Shown: positions 38,621 through 47,631, numbered from the stretch's first letter. The stretch: 64,000 nucleotides of DNA from Clostridia bacterium (GCA_016297005.1 JAEDHK010000005.1:1-64000), one strand, 5' to 3'. Made by a program: numbers and translations. Notes: a model not told the origin generated them from the letters alone.

Positions 38621-41242
38621 ATGAAAAAAGCGAAAAAAACGCTAATCGTATTACTACTGTCGTTACTGCTGGTTACGCTTTTATTCGGGTGCGCTAAAAA
38701 GGAGAACACCATCGACGTCCCGACCGCTCCCGCAGAGACGATCGGACTTGATTCTTCCAACTTTGTTTCGGAACTTACTAAGTATTGTCATTCCCGCGCT
38801 TCTTTCGTTCTGACGGAAGATATCGAATTAAATGAAGAATGGGTGCCTATCGGCCGGACGTTCAGCACTGCTTTTAACGGAACGCTGGACGGAGCAGGAT
38901 ATACGATCAGCGGATTGCGAACGACCGGATGGGAAAGCGACGGAAAGCCCGTTACCATTGTCAAACGTATTTTAGGTTGGAAAGCAGACGGAACGCCCGT
39001 TTACTCCAGCCATGAAGTGATCGATATGAAAACGAAGGATACGGGCCGTTATAAAGAAGTTACTTCTTTTGTTCTCGAAGGCGAAGACGCCGATCCCAAC
39101 TACCGCGACATGGACGATAATGGCGTTAAAGAAGAAAGAGCTTCTTACGGCAGTATCGGTCTGTTCGGGTACACGAACGGCGCCACCATAAAAAATCTGA
39201 CCATCAAAGAGGCTGAATTCAAATTCTACGGAGAAGGTGATAACGTGTATGCCGGTATTGTTTCCGGATACGACGTAGCTTCTGATTTTGACAGCATAAC
39301 GCTGGATAATTGTAAAATCAAAGCTTCTTCTATCGGCCACGTCGAGATCAGTTATCAGAAGGAAAACGGCAGACCGGAAGCTGCAAACAAGATTGAATAC
39401 GATACCAAACAGTATCTCGGCGGTATCGTCGGTTATTCTCGCGGTAACGCCGTTGTGAAAGATAATTCCGTATCCTATAAAACGACCAATTTTACCGCAA
39501 TCGAAATCAACGATATTGCGATCGATAATAATAACTATTACGCATACTTTAATAGTAGATTCGACGTGCCTTACGCCGACAATACGCAGGGGGCCTCTTC
39601 CAGCATCCTGGCTACCGACTTAGAGCCCGAAGAGGGATTCGGCTTCTATACGTATGACAATGGCTCCGTTGTTAAGCAAGCCTTTGTCGGCGGCGTGTCC
39701 GCTTATTCGGTCGGCACTGCTTTTTCCGACGTGTCCGTCAATAATTTCAACAACAGTTCTGACGATCTTACGGGAAAGAAGCTCAATGCCGGCGGCGTGT
39801 CCGCGGCTTTGCTCGGAGCAGAATCCTCTGCGAAAAAATTTATCGTAGATAATGCCGTTTTTGTCGGCAATAAAGTCTCTATCGCTGCTATGGTCGGCGG
39901 TGCGTTCGGCGAAGTCAAATCGGCAACTATATCCGAAGATGCCAAGGTAGAGAATGGAAGGATCGAAGTGATCGGCGAGGTCGGCGCTATTGAATCCTCC
40001 TGTGCGGGCGGCTTCGTTGCATACGTTGACGAGAACGCTTCTGTGTCCGACGTTTCGGTCGAAACTTTTGAGATCAAAAGTAACTATACCGACGAAGGTA
40101 AGCTCGGTTCTGTCCTCGGGGGAGCGGTAGGCGTTTTACGCGACAGTTCTTTGAACAAAGTGATCGTCAACAAAGTTGATTTTATTATCGATAACAGCGA
40201 TCTCAAAAAAGAGTATTACCGTTTTGTCAGGACAGCGGTTGCGCAAGTGTACGGCAACTCCGTTCTCGGAAGTGAGATCGGTACTTATGAATGTCGGTTC
40301 CAAGGCGCCGATAATATGTTAAAAGACGTTAAAGAATACGACGCGAAGAACGAAAACGCGCTTGTTTATCCCGTTATTGCCAAAAATAATTACGTCAACG
40401 AAAATGGAGAAAGTTCCGCGAGGTTGTATTATACTTGCAATGACAAGCAGTCCGGTGTTTACGTGACCGTTTACGGCGACCTTATCCCTCTGATGAAAGA
40501 AACTTCTTTCCGCTTGTATGAAGAGACGCTTTACGTGGCGGTTCCTTCTGATGAAGTTGAAAGAGACGCTTTCAACAATAATAACGTAAAGTCGGATGGG
40601 ACATACTATTATTACTACACGAACGATAAGACGGAAGAGGCACACTGGAACAACATTCACACAAACGCTTCGGACGACGCGAAAGAATTCAAAGAGAACA
40701 GAACGTACGGTTTGCCGGAAACCTGGTTCCGTGTAGAGGTGCCCGAAAATAAGATCGGTACAATCATGTCGGAATCTACTTTTTATACCTATAACGAAGA
40801 GACCGGTACACTTCTTCCTCAGACGGGCTCGTTCGAGAGAGAGAAAACCTATTACGTTCAGTTCGCCGATTCGAACGTGGCTTCGTACGAACTTGATATT
40901 ACCGTTTATACCGAAAGCGATAAGGAGATCGTAGTTGTCAAGGGAGCTACGGAAGAAGACGACGTGACGGCGAAAGCGACTTATTCTATTGAGAAGAGCG
41001 TAGTAGACGGAAAGGACGATACCATTTCCGATATATACGGAACGACGTATTCTCTCTGTGCGGCAGAACTATATCTGAAATTCTTTTTCGAGACGGGTAC
41101 CGGATTTAAGGCCGATAAAAACGGCTTTGTGATAAAGGACTCCTCTAACTCCGAAAACAGAAATTTTTCCTCGTACAAGTTAATTACCGGACGACCGAAG
41201 GTCGGAAGTACGGAAATAGAATACAAAACGGTCATGGAATAA
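38621..41242 (+). CDS. Large surface lipoprotein with beta-helix-like repeats
   Basis: 873 residues with a lipoprotein signal peptide; the lipobox LLFGC puts the lipidated cysteine at residue 24. Residues ~75-560 contain repeated GLUG-like units (GTLDGAGYTISGL, GSIGLFGYTNGATIKNLTI, GGIVGYSRGNAVVKDNSV, GGVSAYSVGTAFSDVSV, GGAVGVLRDSSLNKVIV), the pattern of a parallel beta-helix. The C-terminal third carries Tyr-rich units (STFYTYNEETGTLLPQTG, then FEREKTYYVQ) also found in the 3711-residue protein at 51704. Anchored outside the membrane; ligand unknown. Confidence 0.8.
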   Translation: MKKAKKTLIVLLLSLLLVTLLFGCAKKENTIDVPTAPAETIGLDSSNFVSELTKYCHSRASFVLTEDIELNEEWVPIGRTFSTAFNGTLDGAGYTISGLRTTGWESDGKPVTIVKRILGWKADGTPVYSSHEVIDMKTKDTGRYKEVTSFVLEGEDADPNYRDMDDNGVKEERASYGSIGLFGYTNGATIKNLTIKEAEFKFYGEGDNVYAGIVSGYDVASDFDSITLDNCKIKASSIGHVEISYQKENGRPEAANKIEYDTKQYLGGIVGYSRGNAVVKDNSVSYKTTNFTAIEINDIAIDNNNYYAYFNSRFDVPYADNTQGASSSILATDLEPEEGFGFYTYDNGSVVKQAFVGGVSAYSVGTAFSDVSVNNFNNSSDDLTGKKLNAGGVSAALLGAESSAKKFIVDNAVFVGNKVSIAAMVGGAFGEVKSATISEDAKVENGRIEVIGEVGAIESSCAGGFVAYVDENASVSDVSVETFEIKSNYTDEGKLGSVLGGAVGVLRDSSLNKVIVNKVDFIIDNSDLKKEYYRFVRTAVAQVYGNSVLGSEIGTYECRFQGADNMLKDVKEYDAKNENALVYPVIAKNNYVNENGESSARLYYTCNDKQSGVYVTVYGDLIPLMKETSFRLYEETLYVAVPSDEVERDAFNNNNVKSDGTYYYYYTNDKTEEAHWNNIHTNASDDAKEFKENRTYGLPETWFRVEVPENKIGTIMSESTFYTYNEETGTLLPQTGSFEREKTYYVQFADSNVASYELDITVYTESDKEIVVVKGATEEDDVTAKATYSIEKSVVDGKDDTISDIYGTTYSLCAAELYLKFFFETGTGFKADKNGFVIKDSSNSENRNFSSYKLITGRPKVGSTEIEYKTVME

Positions 41243-41252
41243 AGAAAAACGC

Positions 41253-41281
41253 TTGACATCGGTTTGGGAAACTGCTATTAT
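41253..41281 (+). promoter_or_regulatory. Promoter of infC-rpmI-rplT
   Basis: Perfect TTGACA (41253-41258), 17-base spacer, TATTAT (41276-41281), giving a leader of about 135 bases before infC. Confidence 0.85.
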
Positions 41282-41367
41282 ACTTCATGCAAGCAGAAGT
41301 ACTCTCACCATCAGTCAAGACAAAATGGTATCTTTAATATCTTAAATCAGTAAAGTTATTATAGAAA

Positions 41368-41405
41368 GTGGTGTGTCGTACGTATGTGACGCGCCACATT
41401 TTTTT
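41368..41405 (+). promoter_or_regulatory. Attenuator hairpin in the infC leader (L20-leader type)
   Basis: A 10-bp stem with G-U pairs (41368-41377 with 41388-41397) followed by ATTTTTTT lies inside the leader, 18 bases before the infC start codon, so it acts before the first gene. In B. subtilis and relatives excess ribosomal protein L20 binds this leader and promotes termination. A smaller ACCAT/ATGGT hairpin (41307-41311 with 41325-41329) upstream could belong to the L20-binding fold. Confidence 0.75.
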
Positions 41406-41422
41406 AACGGAGGGAAGTAGCC

Positions 41423-41944
41423 ATTTTTAAGGAACTGCAAATCAATGATGGTATCACCGATAGAGAGATGCTCGTTATCGATGAAAACGGACAAAAACTC
41501 GGCATTCTGGTTCGTTCCGAAGCCTTACGTATAGCTGAGTTTCGCAACCTCGACCTGGTCAACATTTCGCCCATGTCCAAGCCGGTTGTGTGTAAGATCA
41601 TGGATTACGGTAAGTACCGTTTCGAAATGATCAAAAAGGAAAAAGAAGCCAAAAAGAATCAGACGCAGAAGATCGTTAAGGTCAAAGAAGTCAAACTTTC
41701 TCAAACAATTGACGTCGGCGACGTGAATACGCGATTGAAACAAACGAGAGAATTCTTGTCAAAGGGCGATAAAGTAAAGGTGTCCATAAAGATGTTCGGC
41801 CGTCAGATGGCGCATCCGGAAATCAGCGTACAGGTACTGGAAGACTTTTTCAGCAAGTTGGAAGACGTAGCTGTATTAGAAAAAAAACCGACCGGAGAGG
41901 GCAGAATAACGTATATGATGCTTGCCCCGATTGTGAAAAAATAA
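41423..41944 (+). CDS. infC: Translation initiation factor IF-3
   Basis: Binds 30S subunits and checks start-codon choice. No ATG is available at the conserved N-terminus; ATT at 41423, nine bases after GGAGG, restores FKELQINDGITDRE before the first ATG (41468). An AUU start is the classic infC feature and allows IF-3 to limit its own translation. Signatures SEALRIAEFRNLDLV and VCKIMDYGKYRFE mark the N-domain and linker; the C-domain ends EGRITYMMLAP. 173 residues. Confidence 0.95.
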   Translation: MFKELQINDGITDREMLVIDENGQKLGILVRSEALRIAEFRNLDLVNISPMSKPVVCKIMDYGKYRFEMIKKEKEAKKNQTQKIVKVKEVKLSQTIDVGDVNTRLKQTREFLSKGDKVKVSIKMFGRQMAHPEISVQVLEDFFSKLEDVAVLEKKPTGEGRITYMMLAPIVKK

Positions 41945-41972
41945 ATATTACTATCATAAGGAGAACAGAACT

Positions 41973-42173
41973 ATGCCGAAAATGAAAACCCATAGTGGTG
42001 CGAAAAAGCGTTTTAGATTGACCGCCAGCGGAAAGATCAAAAGAGCTAAGCAAAACAAGAATCACATTTTGAATAAGAAGCCCACGAAGAGAACCAGATT
42101 CCTTCGTCAAGGCGGATATGTTGATAAGACCCAGGAGAAGACCATCACCACGATGCTCGGCGGTCAGAAATAA
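41973..42173 (+). CDS. rpmI: 50S ribosomal protein bL35
   Basis: 66 residues beginning MPKMKTHSGAKKRFRLT with the conserved basic middle (HILNKKPTKRTRFLR). Second gene of the infC operon, preceded by AAGGAG. Confidence 0.97.
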   Translation: MPKMKTHSGAKKRFRLTASGKIKRAKQNKNHILNKKPTKRTRFLRQGGYVDKTQEKTITTMLGGQK

Positions 42174-42184
42174 GGAGGCAGTTT

Positions 42185-42541
42185 ATGAGAATCAAGAGAG
42201 CAGTTAATGCGGTTAAGAAAAGAAGAAAGATAATGCGTCGCGCCAAAGGTTACTTTGGTTCGAAATCCAAGCTTTATAGAGTTGCTCGTCAAGCGGTCAT
42301 GAAGTCCGGCCAATACGCTTTCGTCGGAAGAAAGCGTAAGAAGAGAGACTTCCGTCGTATGTGGATCGCTCGTATCAATGCCGGAGCAAGAATGAACGAT
42401 ATTTCTTACTCCCAGCTCATGCACGGCCTTAAAGTCGCCGGGATCGATCTGAACCGTAAGGTGCTCGCCGATCTCGCTATTTCTGACGAGAAGGCGTTCG
42501 GCGAACTTTGCAACGTTGCCAAGAACGCTATCGCAAAGTAA
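42185..42541 (+). CDS. rplT: 50S ribosomal protein bL20
   Basis: 118 residues, full length, with MRIKRAVNAVKKRRKI, GYFGSKSKLYR and the globular C-domain (RMWIARINAGARMNDISYSQ) that in relatives also binds the operon leader as autorepressor. AGGAGG lies upstream in the 11-base gap after rpmI. Confidence 0.97.
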   Translation: MRIKRAVNAVKKRRKIMRRAKGYFGSKSKLYRVARQAVMKSGQYAFVGRKRKKRDFRRMWIARINAGARMNDISYSQLMHGLKVAGIDLNRKVLADLAISDEKAFGELCNVAKNAIAK

Positions 42542-42556
42542 GATGAATTGTGTGAA

Positions 42557-42588
42557 AAAGGGCGTTCGATAAGAATGCCCTTTTTTTT
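42557..42588 (+). terminator. Intrinsic terminator after rplT
   Basis: Stem 42557-42567 with 42573-42583 (GGGCGTTC/GAATGCCC, one G-U pair) and an eight-T run. The next start codon is only 7 bases further, so that gene depends on read-through or on a promoter not recognised here. Confidence 0.92.
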
Positions 42589-42594
42589 CGGGAA

Positions 42595-43356
42595 ATGATA
42601 ATAACGGCAAGAAGCAACGAAAGGGTCAAATTTTTGCGTCGTCTGAATAACGATAAAAAGGCGCGCAAAGAAAGCAACGTATACGTCGCAGAAGGGTTGA
42701 CGCTTTTGTCGTCTATGCCGAAAGAATGTTCGGTAAGGTATTTTTTTATACGCGCTTCCGCGGAAGAAAAGGTTAAAGAAATAACCGGTGCTTTTCCGGA
42801 TGCGGAAGTCTTTGTGCTGGCGAACGACGTGTACGACAGCGCGTCGGACACCGTATCTCCCAGCGGAATCACGGCCGTGATCGACAGGCCGGAGAAAAAA
42901 ATAATTTGCGGAGACGTCGTTCTTGTGTTGGACGGCGTGTCGGACGCAGGTAACGTGGGTACCGTCATTCGTACGGCCGCTGCCGCCGGCATATCCGACG
43001 TCGTTATAATGCACTCTTGCGCCGATCCGTATTCTCCCAAATCCGTTCGGGCGTCTATGGGTGGCATTTTTAAAATCAACGTGACGGAATGCGATCCGGA
43101 CGCTATAAAAGAACTTCTTGACGGGTATTCTTTTGCAACGCTCGATATGGGCGGAGAGAACATTTTTCGATTTGAAAAGAAAAAAAAGACGGCGCTTGTC
43201 GTCGGAAACGAAGCGCACGGCATTTCTGTAGAGATGAGAGCACTTTCGGACGTAACGTTGGCTATTCCTATGGTAAAGGACGGCGTTGAATCGTTAAATG
43301 CTGCCGTAGCGGTCGGAATAGCAATGTATATAATTAAAAAAGGAGATTTTTTATGA
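42595..43356 (+). CDS. TrmH/SpoU-family rRNA 2'-O-methyltransferase
   Basis: SPOUT-fold methyltransferase of 253 residues. Motif 1 is LDGVSDAGNVGTVIRTA, motif 2 VGNEAHGIS, motif 3 IPMVKDGVESLNAAVAVGI; the N-terminal SpoU substrate-binding domain (~1-95, VYVAEGLTLL) suggests an rRNA target, as in YsgA/TsnR/RlmB. The start lies 7 bases beyond the T run of the rplT terminator and lacks a clear ribosome site. It overlaps yebC by four bases. Confidence 0.9.
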   Translation: MIITARSNERVKFLRRLNNDKKARKESNVYVAEGLTLLSSMPKECSVRYFFIRASAEEKVKEITGAFPDAEVFVLANDVYDSASDTVSPSGITAVIDRPEKKIICGDVVLVLDGVSDAGNVGTVIRTAAAAGISDVVIMHSCADPYSPKSVRASMGGIFKINVTECDPDAIKELLDGYSFATLDMGGENIFRFEKKKKTALVVGNEAHGISVEMRALSDVTLAIPMVKDGVESLNAAVAVGIAMYIIKKGDFL

Positions 43357-44093
43357 GCGGACATAGCAAATGGGCTAACATCAAGATTAAAAAAGGAAAG
43401 GCGGACGCTGCTCGCGGTAATATCTTTACCAAAATCGGCAGAGAGATTGCCGTAGCGGTTAAAGCTGGCGGTCCCGATCCGGCAAACAACTCTCGTTTGC
43501 GCGACGTTATCGCCAAAGCTAAGCAAAACAATATGCCCAACGACAACATTACCCGTTCCATCAAGAAAGCGAGCGGAGAACTCAGTAGCGTCAACTATGA
43601 AGAAATGCAATACGAAGGATACGGCGCGGGCGGTGTCGCCATTATTGTTACCGCTCTTACCGATAATAAAAACCGTACTGCGGGCGACGTAAGACATCTT
43701 TTCGATAAGTATAACGGATCTTTGGGTACGACCGGGTGCGTTTCTTACTTGTTTAAAAAGAAGGGACTTATTGTTATCGACGGAGAAGAACTTTCCGAAG
43801 ACGACGCAATGATGCTTGCTCTCGACGCCGGAGCGGACGACGTGGTCGGTTGCGACGGCGTATACGAAGTTTATACTCTTCCGCAAGATATGCATAGCGT
43901 CAAGGACGCGTTGGAAGCGGCCGGAGCCACCGTCCTTTCGGCTGATACGGGCTACTTCCCGGACGATTTTATTACGCCTTCCGAAAACGATATTGGCAAG
44001 ATCCAGAAACTCATCGACATGTTGAACGAAAACGACGATATCCAGAACGTGTACCATAACGCAAACTTGCCGGAAGAAGAGGAAGAAGAATAA
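43353..44093 (+). CDS. yebC: YebC/TACO1-family protein
   Basis: 246 residues starting MSGHSKWANIKIKKGKADAARG, the invariant YebC opening, with three-domain layout and an acidic tail (LPEEEEEE). Long annotated as transcription regulator; family work also assigns a translation role at polyproline stalls (YebC2). Its stop TAA shares a base with the proA start. Confidence 0.95.
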   Translation: MSGHSKWANIKIKKGKADAARGNIFTKIGREIAVAVKAGGPDPANNSRLRDVIAKAKQNNMPNDNITRSIKKASGELSSVNYEEMQYEGYGAGGVAIIVTALTDNKNRTAGDVRHLFDKYNGSLGTTGCVSYLFKKKGLIVIDGEELSEDDAMMLALDAGADDVVGCDGVYEVYTLPQDMHSVKDALEAAGATVLSADTGYFPDDFITPSENDIGKIQKLIDMLNENDDIQNVYHNANLPEEEEEE

Positions 44094-45337
44094 TGTTCGA
44101 CGTCGAAAAAGTCTGTCGGGAGGCCAAAGAGGCGGCAAACCTGTTTTCGTCCGTATCGGAAGAAAAGAAGAACGAACTTCTGACCGCGATCAGGAATTCT
44201 GTTTGGGATAACCGTAAGGCTATTATCGCAATCAACGATCAGGACGTCGAAGAGGCGAAAAAAAGCGGCGTGGCTTCCGCTCTGATCGATCGCCTTACCT
44301 TAAACGAACAACGGATCGAAACGATGTGTAAAGGCATCGACGATATCGTCGCTCTTCCCGATTACGTCGGGAAAATAGAAGAAGAGTATACACTGAAAAA
44401 CGGGTTGCAGGTAAAAAAGGTGCATGCGCCTCTCGGCGTTGTGGGCATTATTTATGAAGCTCGTCCGAACGTGACCGTGGACGCGGCCGCTTTATGCGTC
44501 AAATCCGGTAACGCCGTTATCCTGAAAGGCGGAAAAGAAGCTATTCACACCAATCGCTTTTTAGCGATGCTCATGAAGCAGGCATTCTTTTCGATGGGAC
44601 TCAGAGACGAATTGATCGGTTTTATTGACGGGACCGAACGCGACTTGACGGCAAAAATGCTTTCTTTGGGCGAATATATCGACGTGGTTATTCCGCGTGG
44701 GGGAGAGAAACTGAAAAAGTACGTCCTTTCCGCGGCGACCATGCCTGTCATTGCGTCTTCCGGTGGGAATTGCCACGTTTACGTGGAAAAAACTGCAGAT
44801 CAGGAGATGGCTTTTAATATTGTTCAGAACGCAAAGCTCAGCCGTCCATCCGTTTGTAACGCATGCGAAACTTTGCTTGTCGATCGCGAGATCGCGGTCG
44901 AATTTTTGCCGAAGTGTTTGACGATGTTGTCGGAACAGGGCGTTGAAATTCGCGGAGGCGAAGAAATCAAGTCTTATTTTGAAAACGTCGTTTTAGTGGA
45001 CGACGACGAGTTTTACGTCGAGTACATTGATAAAAAAATCAAAGTGAAGGTCGTAGACGGCGTGGACGACGCGATCGACCATATCAATCGCTATAATACA
45101 AAACACAGCGAAGCTATCGTAACGAAGGACCCGGAAGCTGCCGAAAAGTTTACGAAAATGGTGGACGCCGGATGTGTTTACGTCAATGCTTCTACTCGTT
45201 TTACGGATGGTTTTGAGCTCGGTTTAGGCGCAGAAATGGGGATTTCCACGCAAAAGTTACACGTGCGTGGACCGATTGGCCTAAAAGAACTGACGTCGGT
45301 AAAATATGTCGTGACGGGAAGCGGACAAATTCGATAA
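44093..45337 (+). CDS. proA: Glutamate-5-semialdehyde dehydrogenase
   Basis: NADPH-dependent reduction of glutamyl-5-phosphate in proline synthesis. ALDH-fold, 414 residues, with the catalytic Cys in RPSVCNACETLLV, the NADP region LGVVGIIYEARPNVT and C-terminal ELGLGAEMGISTQKLHVRGP. proB, normally adjacent, is not in this window. Expressed with the methyltransferase and yebC. Confidence 0.95.
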   Translation: MFDVEKVCREAKEAANLFSSVSEEKKNELLTAIRNSVWDNRKAIIAINDQDVEEAKKSGVASALIDRLTLNEQRIETMCKGIDDIVALPDYVGKIEEEYTLKNGLQVKKVHAPLGVVGIIYEARPNVTVDAAALCVKSGNAVILKGGKEAIHTNRFLAMLMKQAFFSMGLRDELIGFIDGTERDLTAKMLSLGEYIDVVIPRGGEKLKKYVLSAATMPVIASSGGNCHVYVEKTADQEMAFNIVQNAKLSRPSVCNACETLLVDREIAVEFLPKCLTMLSEQGVEIRGGEEIKSYFENVVLVDDDEFYVEYIDKKIKVKVVDGVDDAIDHINRYNTKHSEAIVTKDPEAAEKFTKMVDAGCVYVNASTRFTDGFELGLGAEMGISTQKLHVRGPIGLKELTSVKYVVTGSGQIR

Positions 45338-45345
45338 GAGTAAGG

Positions 45346-45371
45346 CCTTTTCCGTTTGCGTGTTGAAAAGG
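45346..45371. promoter_or_regulatory. Inverted repeat over the pfkA promoter
   Basis: CCTTTTC (45346-45352) and GAAAAGG (45365-45371) are perfect inverted copies 12 bases apart, centred on the -35 element of the pfkA promoter. This could be an operator for a glycolytic regulator, or a weak hairpin ending the proA transcript. Both are inferences. Confidence 0.35.
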
Positions 45372-45384
45372 ATTATGATATAAT
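45356..45384 (+). promoter_or_regulatory. Promoter of pfkA-pfp-typA operon
   Basis: TTGCGT (45356-45361), 17-base spacer, TATAAT (45379-45384), 10 bases before the pfkA start codon. The leader would therefore be only a few bases long or the true start codon used slightly differently. Confidence 0.55.
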
Positions 45385-45393
45385 GAGGATGCT

Positions 45394-46362
45394 ATGAGAA
45401 AAATAGGCATATTAACAAGCGGTGGGGACGCTCCGGGAATGAACGCGGCCATCAGGTCGGTCGTACGTTGCGCTTCCTGTGCGGATATAGATTCATATGG
45501 TATCGAGTGCGGATACAGCGGAATGTTGGACGGGAATATATTTCGTATCGACAACAGATTCGTCTCCGATACCGTTCAAAAAGGCGGGACGATTTTAAAG
45601 ACGGCTCGTTGTCCTGAGTTTAAAGAAAAAGAATATCGCCAAAAAGCGTATGAAAACCTGCTTGCCTTCGGCATTGAAGGCCTTGTCATTATCGGCGGAG
45701 ACGGCTCTTTCAGAGGTATGCTCGAATTCTATAAAGATTGCGGCTTGCCTTGTGTGGGTATTCCCGGAACCATCGATAACGATATCGGGTATACCGATTT
45801 CACGTTGGGATTCGACACCGCCGTCAACACCGTTCTCGGAGCTGTTAATAACGTACGCGATACTATGACAGCGCATAACAGAGCCTGTATTATCGAGGTT
45901 ATGGGCAGAAAATGTGGGGATATCGCCGTTTATGCCGGCGTCGCCGGCGGCGCGGAGATCATTCTTACCCCCGAAACGCCGTTTAAGATCGAAGACGTGG
46001 TAAAGACGATCAAGTACGACCGCATCAAAGGGAAGCAGTCCGTTATTATCATGCTTGCCGAAGGCGTTTGCTCTTGTTCGGAATTGAAAGAACAACTTCT
46101 CGAAAAAATCGACGGCATTCAGATCAGAACGGTCAAATTAGGGTATATTCAGCGCGGCGGAACACCTTCTATGTCCGATCGTATTTTTGCCGCCCGTTGC
46201 GGCGCTCGCGCGATAGAACTTTTAGCTTCCGGCAACTGCGGATGTCGCGTGATCGGGACGAAAAACAATAAAATCATCGATTTAGACGCGGAAGAGGCGC
46301 TTGCCATTCCCAATGAATTCGATAAAGAACTGTATCGCATCGCTACGATGCTTTCAAAATAA
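45394..46362 (+). CDS. pfkA: ATP-dependent 6-phosphofructokinase
   Basis: Commits fructose-6-P to glycolysis. 322 residues; TSGGDAPGMNAAIR opens the Rossmann core, IIGGDGSFRG and PGTIDND carry the two glycines that mark ATP use, and MGRKCGDIA and YIQRGGTPS bind substrate. GAGGA lies about 6 bases before the ATG. It is followed 21 bases later by a PPi-type enzyme, so the cell has both kinds of phosphofructokinase in one operon. Confidence 0.96.
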   Translation: MRKIGILTSGGDAPGMNAAIRSVVRCASCADIDSYGIECGYSGMLDGNIFRIDNRFVSDTVQKGGTILKTARCPEFKEKEYRQKAYENLLAFGIEGLVIIGGDGSFRGMLEFYKDCGLPCVGIPGTIDNDIGYTDFTLGFDTAVNTVLGAVNNVRDTMTAHNRACIIEVMGRKCGDIAVYAGVAGGAEIILTPETPFKIEDVVKTIKYDRIKGKQSVIIMLAEGVCSCSELKEQLLEKIDGIQIRTVKLGYIQRGGTPSMSDRIFAARCGARAIELLASGNCGCRVIGTKNNKIIDLDAEEALAIPNEFDKELYRIATMLSK

Positions 46363-46383
46363 TCTTAGGAGGAAATATTAATT

Positions 46384-47628
46384 ATGAAAAACTTAGTCGG
46401 GGCTTGTATGTTCGGACAATCCGGCGGACCTACGTCCGTTATCAATTCCAGCGCGGCCGGCGTTTTTATTGAAGCTCTTAACCAAAAAAATATTACTGCC
46501 GTTTACGGTGCTGCGCACGGTATTCAGGGCATTTTAAACGAAGACTTTTACGATATAGGTAAAGAGGACGTAAAAGAACTCGAACTGTTGAAGAATACTC
46601 CTTCTTCCGCTCTCGGTTCCGTCCGTTATAAGCTCAAAGACGCCGACGTGGATGAAACCGATTATAAGCGTATCCTCGAAGTTTTCAAAAAATACAATAT
46701 CCGTTATTTCTTCTATAACGGCGGAAACGACAGCATGGATACATGCAATAAGGTCAGCAAGTATCTGTTGAAGAGCGGATACGAATGCAACATTATCGGC
46801 GTTCCGAAGACAATTGATAACGACTTGTACGGAACCGACCATTGCCCCGGTTACGGCAGTGCGGCCAAGTACGTCGCCACTACCATGATGGAACTCTTTT
46901 TGGACGCTACCGTATACGACAAAGGTCAGGTCACTATCGTCGAGATCATGGGACGTAACGCCGGATGGCTTACCGCCGCCGCTTCGTTGGCTTCTTACAA
47001 AGGATACGGACCCGATCTTATTTATCTGCCGGAGCAGGTTTTTGATATTGATAAGTTCCTTAAACAGGTAGCCGACGTCGTTGCCAAGAATAACGGAAAG
47101 TGCATCGTTGCGCTCAGCGAAGGCATCAAAACCGCCGAAGGTCTTTACGTTGCCGAAGCTATCGCGGCAGGCAATTCCGCCAAGGACAGCTTCGGACATG
47201 CTCAGCTCGGCGGCGTAGCCGCTACTCTCGCCAACCTTGTTAAAGAAAAGGTCGGCGGCAAGGTAAGGGCGGTTGAATTCAGCTTGATGCAACGTTGCGG
47301 AGCCCATCTTGCCAGCAAGAACGACGTTGAGGAGGCTTTTAACGCCGGAAAGTACGCCGTCAAGTACGCTTGCGAAGGGAATACCGACAAGATGGTCGTA
47401 TTCAAGAGAGCCGAGGGAGAAGAATATAAGATTAATTACGAACTCATGGATATCAGTCTTGCCGCCAATACGGAAAAGAAGATCCCCGCAGAGTGGATTT
47501 TACCCGATAACAAAGGACTTTCACAAGACTATATCGACTATGCGTTGCCGCTCATTCAGGGTGACAGTAAGGCTCCGCTCGAAGACGGTCTGCCGAGATT
47601 TGCCAAATTGAAAAAGGTCAGGGTATAA
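46384..47628 (+). CDS. pfp: PPi-type phosphofructokinase
   Basis: Reversible fructose-6-P phosphorylation with pyrophosphate. 414 residues, FGQSGGPTSVINSS at the start. The donor-site residues are those of PPi enzymes: GGNDSMDT (Asp for Gly) and PKTIDND (Lys for Gly), against GGDGS and PGTIDND in the neighbouring pfkA. MGRNAGWLTAAASLA follows. AGGAGG precedes the ATG. Works in both directions, so it can serve gluconeogenesis and save ATP. Confidence 0.93.
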   Translation: MKNLVGACMFGQSGGPTSVINSSAAGVFIEALNQKNITAVYGAAHGIQGILNEDFYDIGKEDVKELELLKNTPSSALGSVRYKLKDADVDETDYKRILEVFKKYNIRYFFYNGGNDSMDTCNKVSKYLLKSGYECNIIGVPKTIDNDLYGTDHCPGYGSAAKYVATTMMELFLDATVYDKGQVTIVEIMGRNAGWLTAAASLASYKGYGPDLIYLPEQVFDIDKFLKQVADVVAKNNGKCIVALSEGIKTAEGLYVAEAIAAGNSAKDSFGHAQLGGVAATLANLVKEKVGGKVRAVEFSLMQRCGAHLASKNDVEEAFNAGKYAVKYACEGNTDKMVVFKRAEGEEYKINYELMDISLAANTEKKIPAEWILPDNKGLSQDYIDYALPLIQGDSKAPLEDGLPRFAKLKKVRV

Positions 47629-47631
47629 TTT

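Noticed and set aside
42528..44138. 536-codon minus-strand open frame opposite the methyltransferase and yebC genes
   Set aside because: It is antisense to two well-recognised genes, has repetitive low-information sequence (Ser/Thr/Phe-rich) and no ribosome site; a shadow frame.
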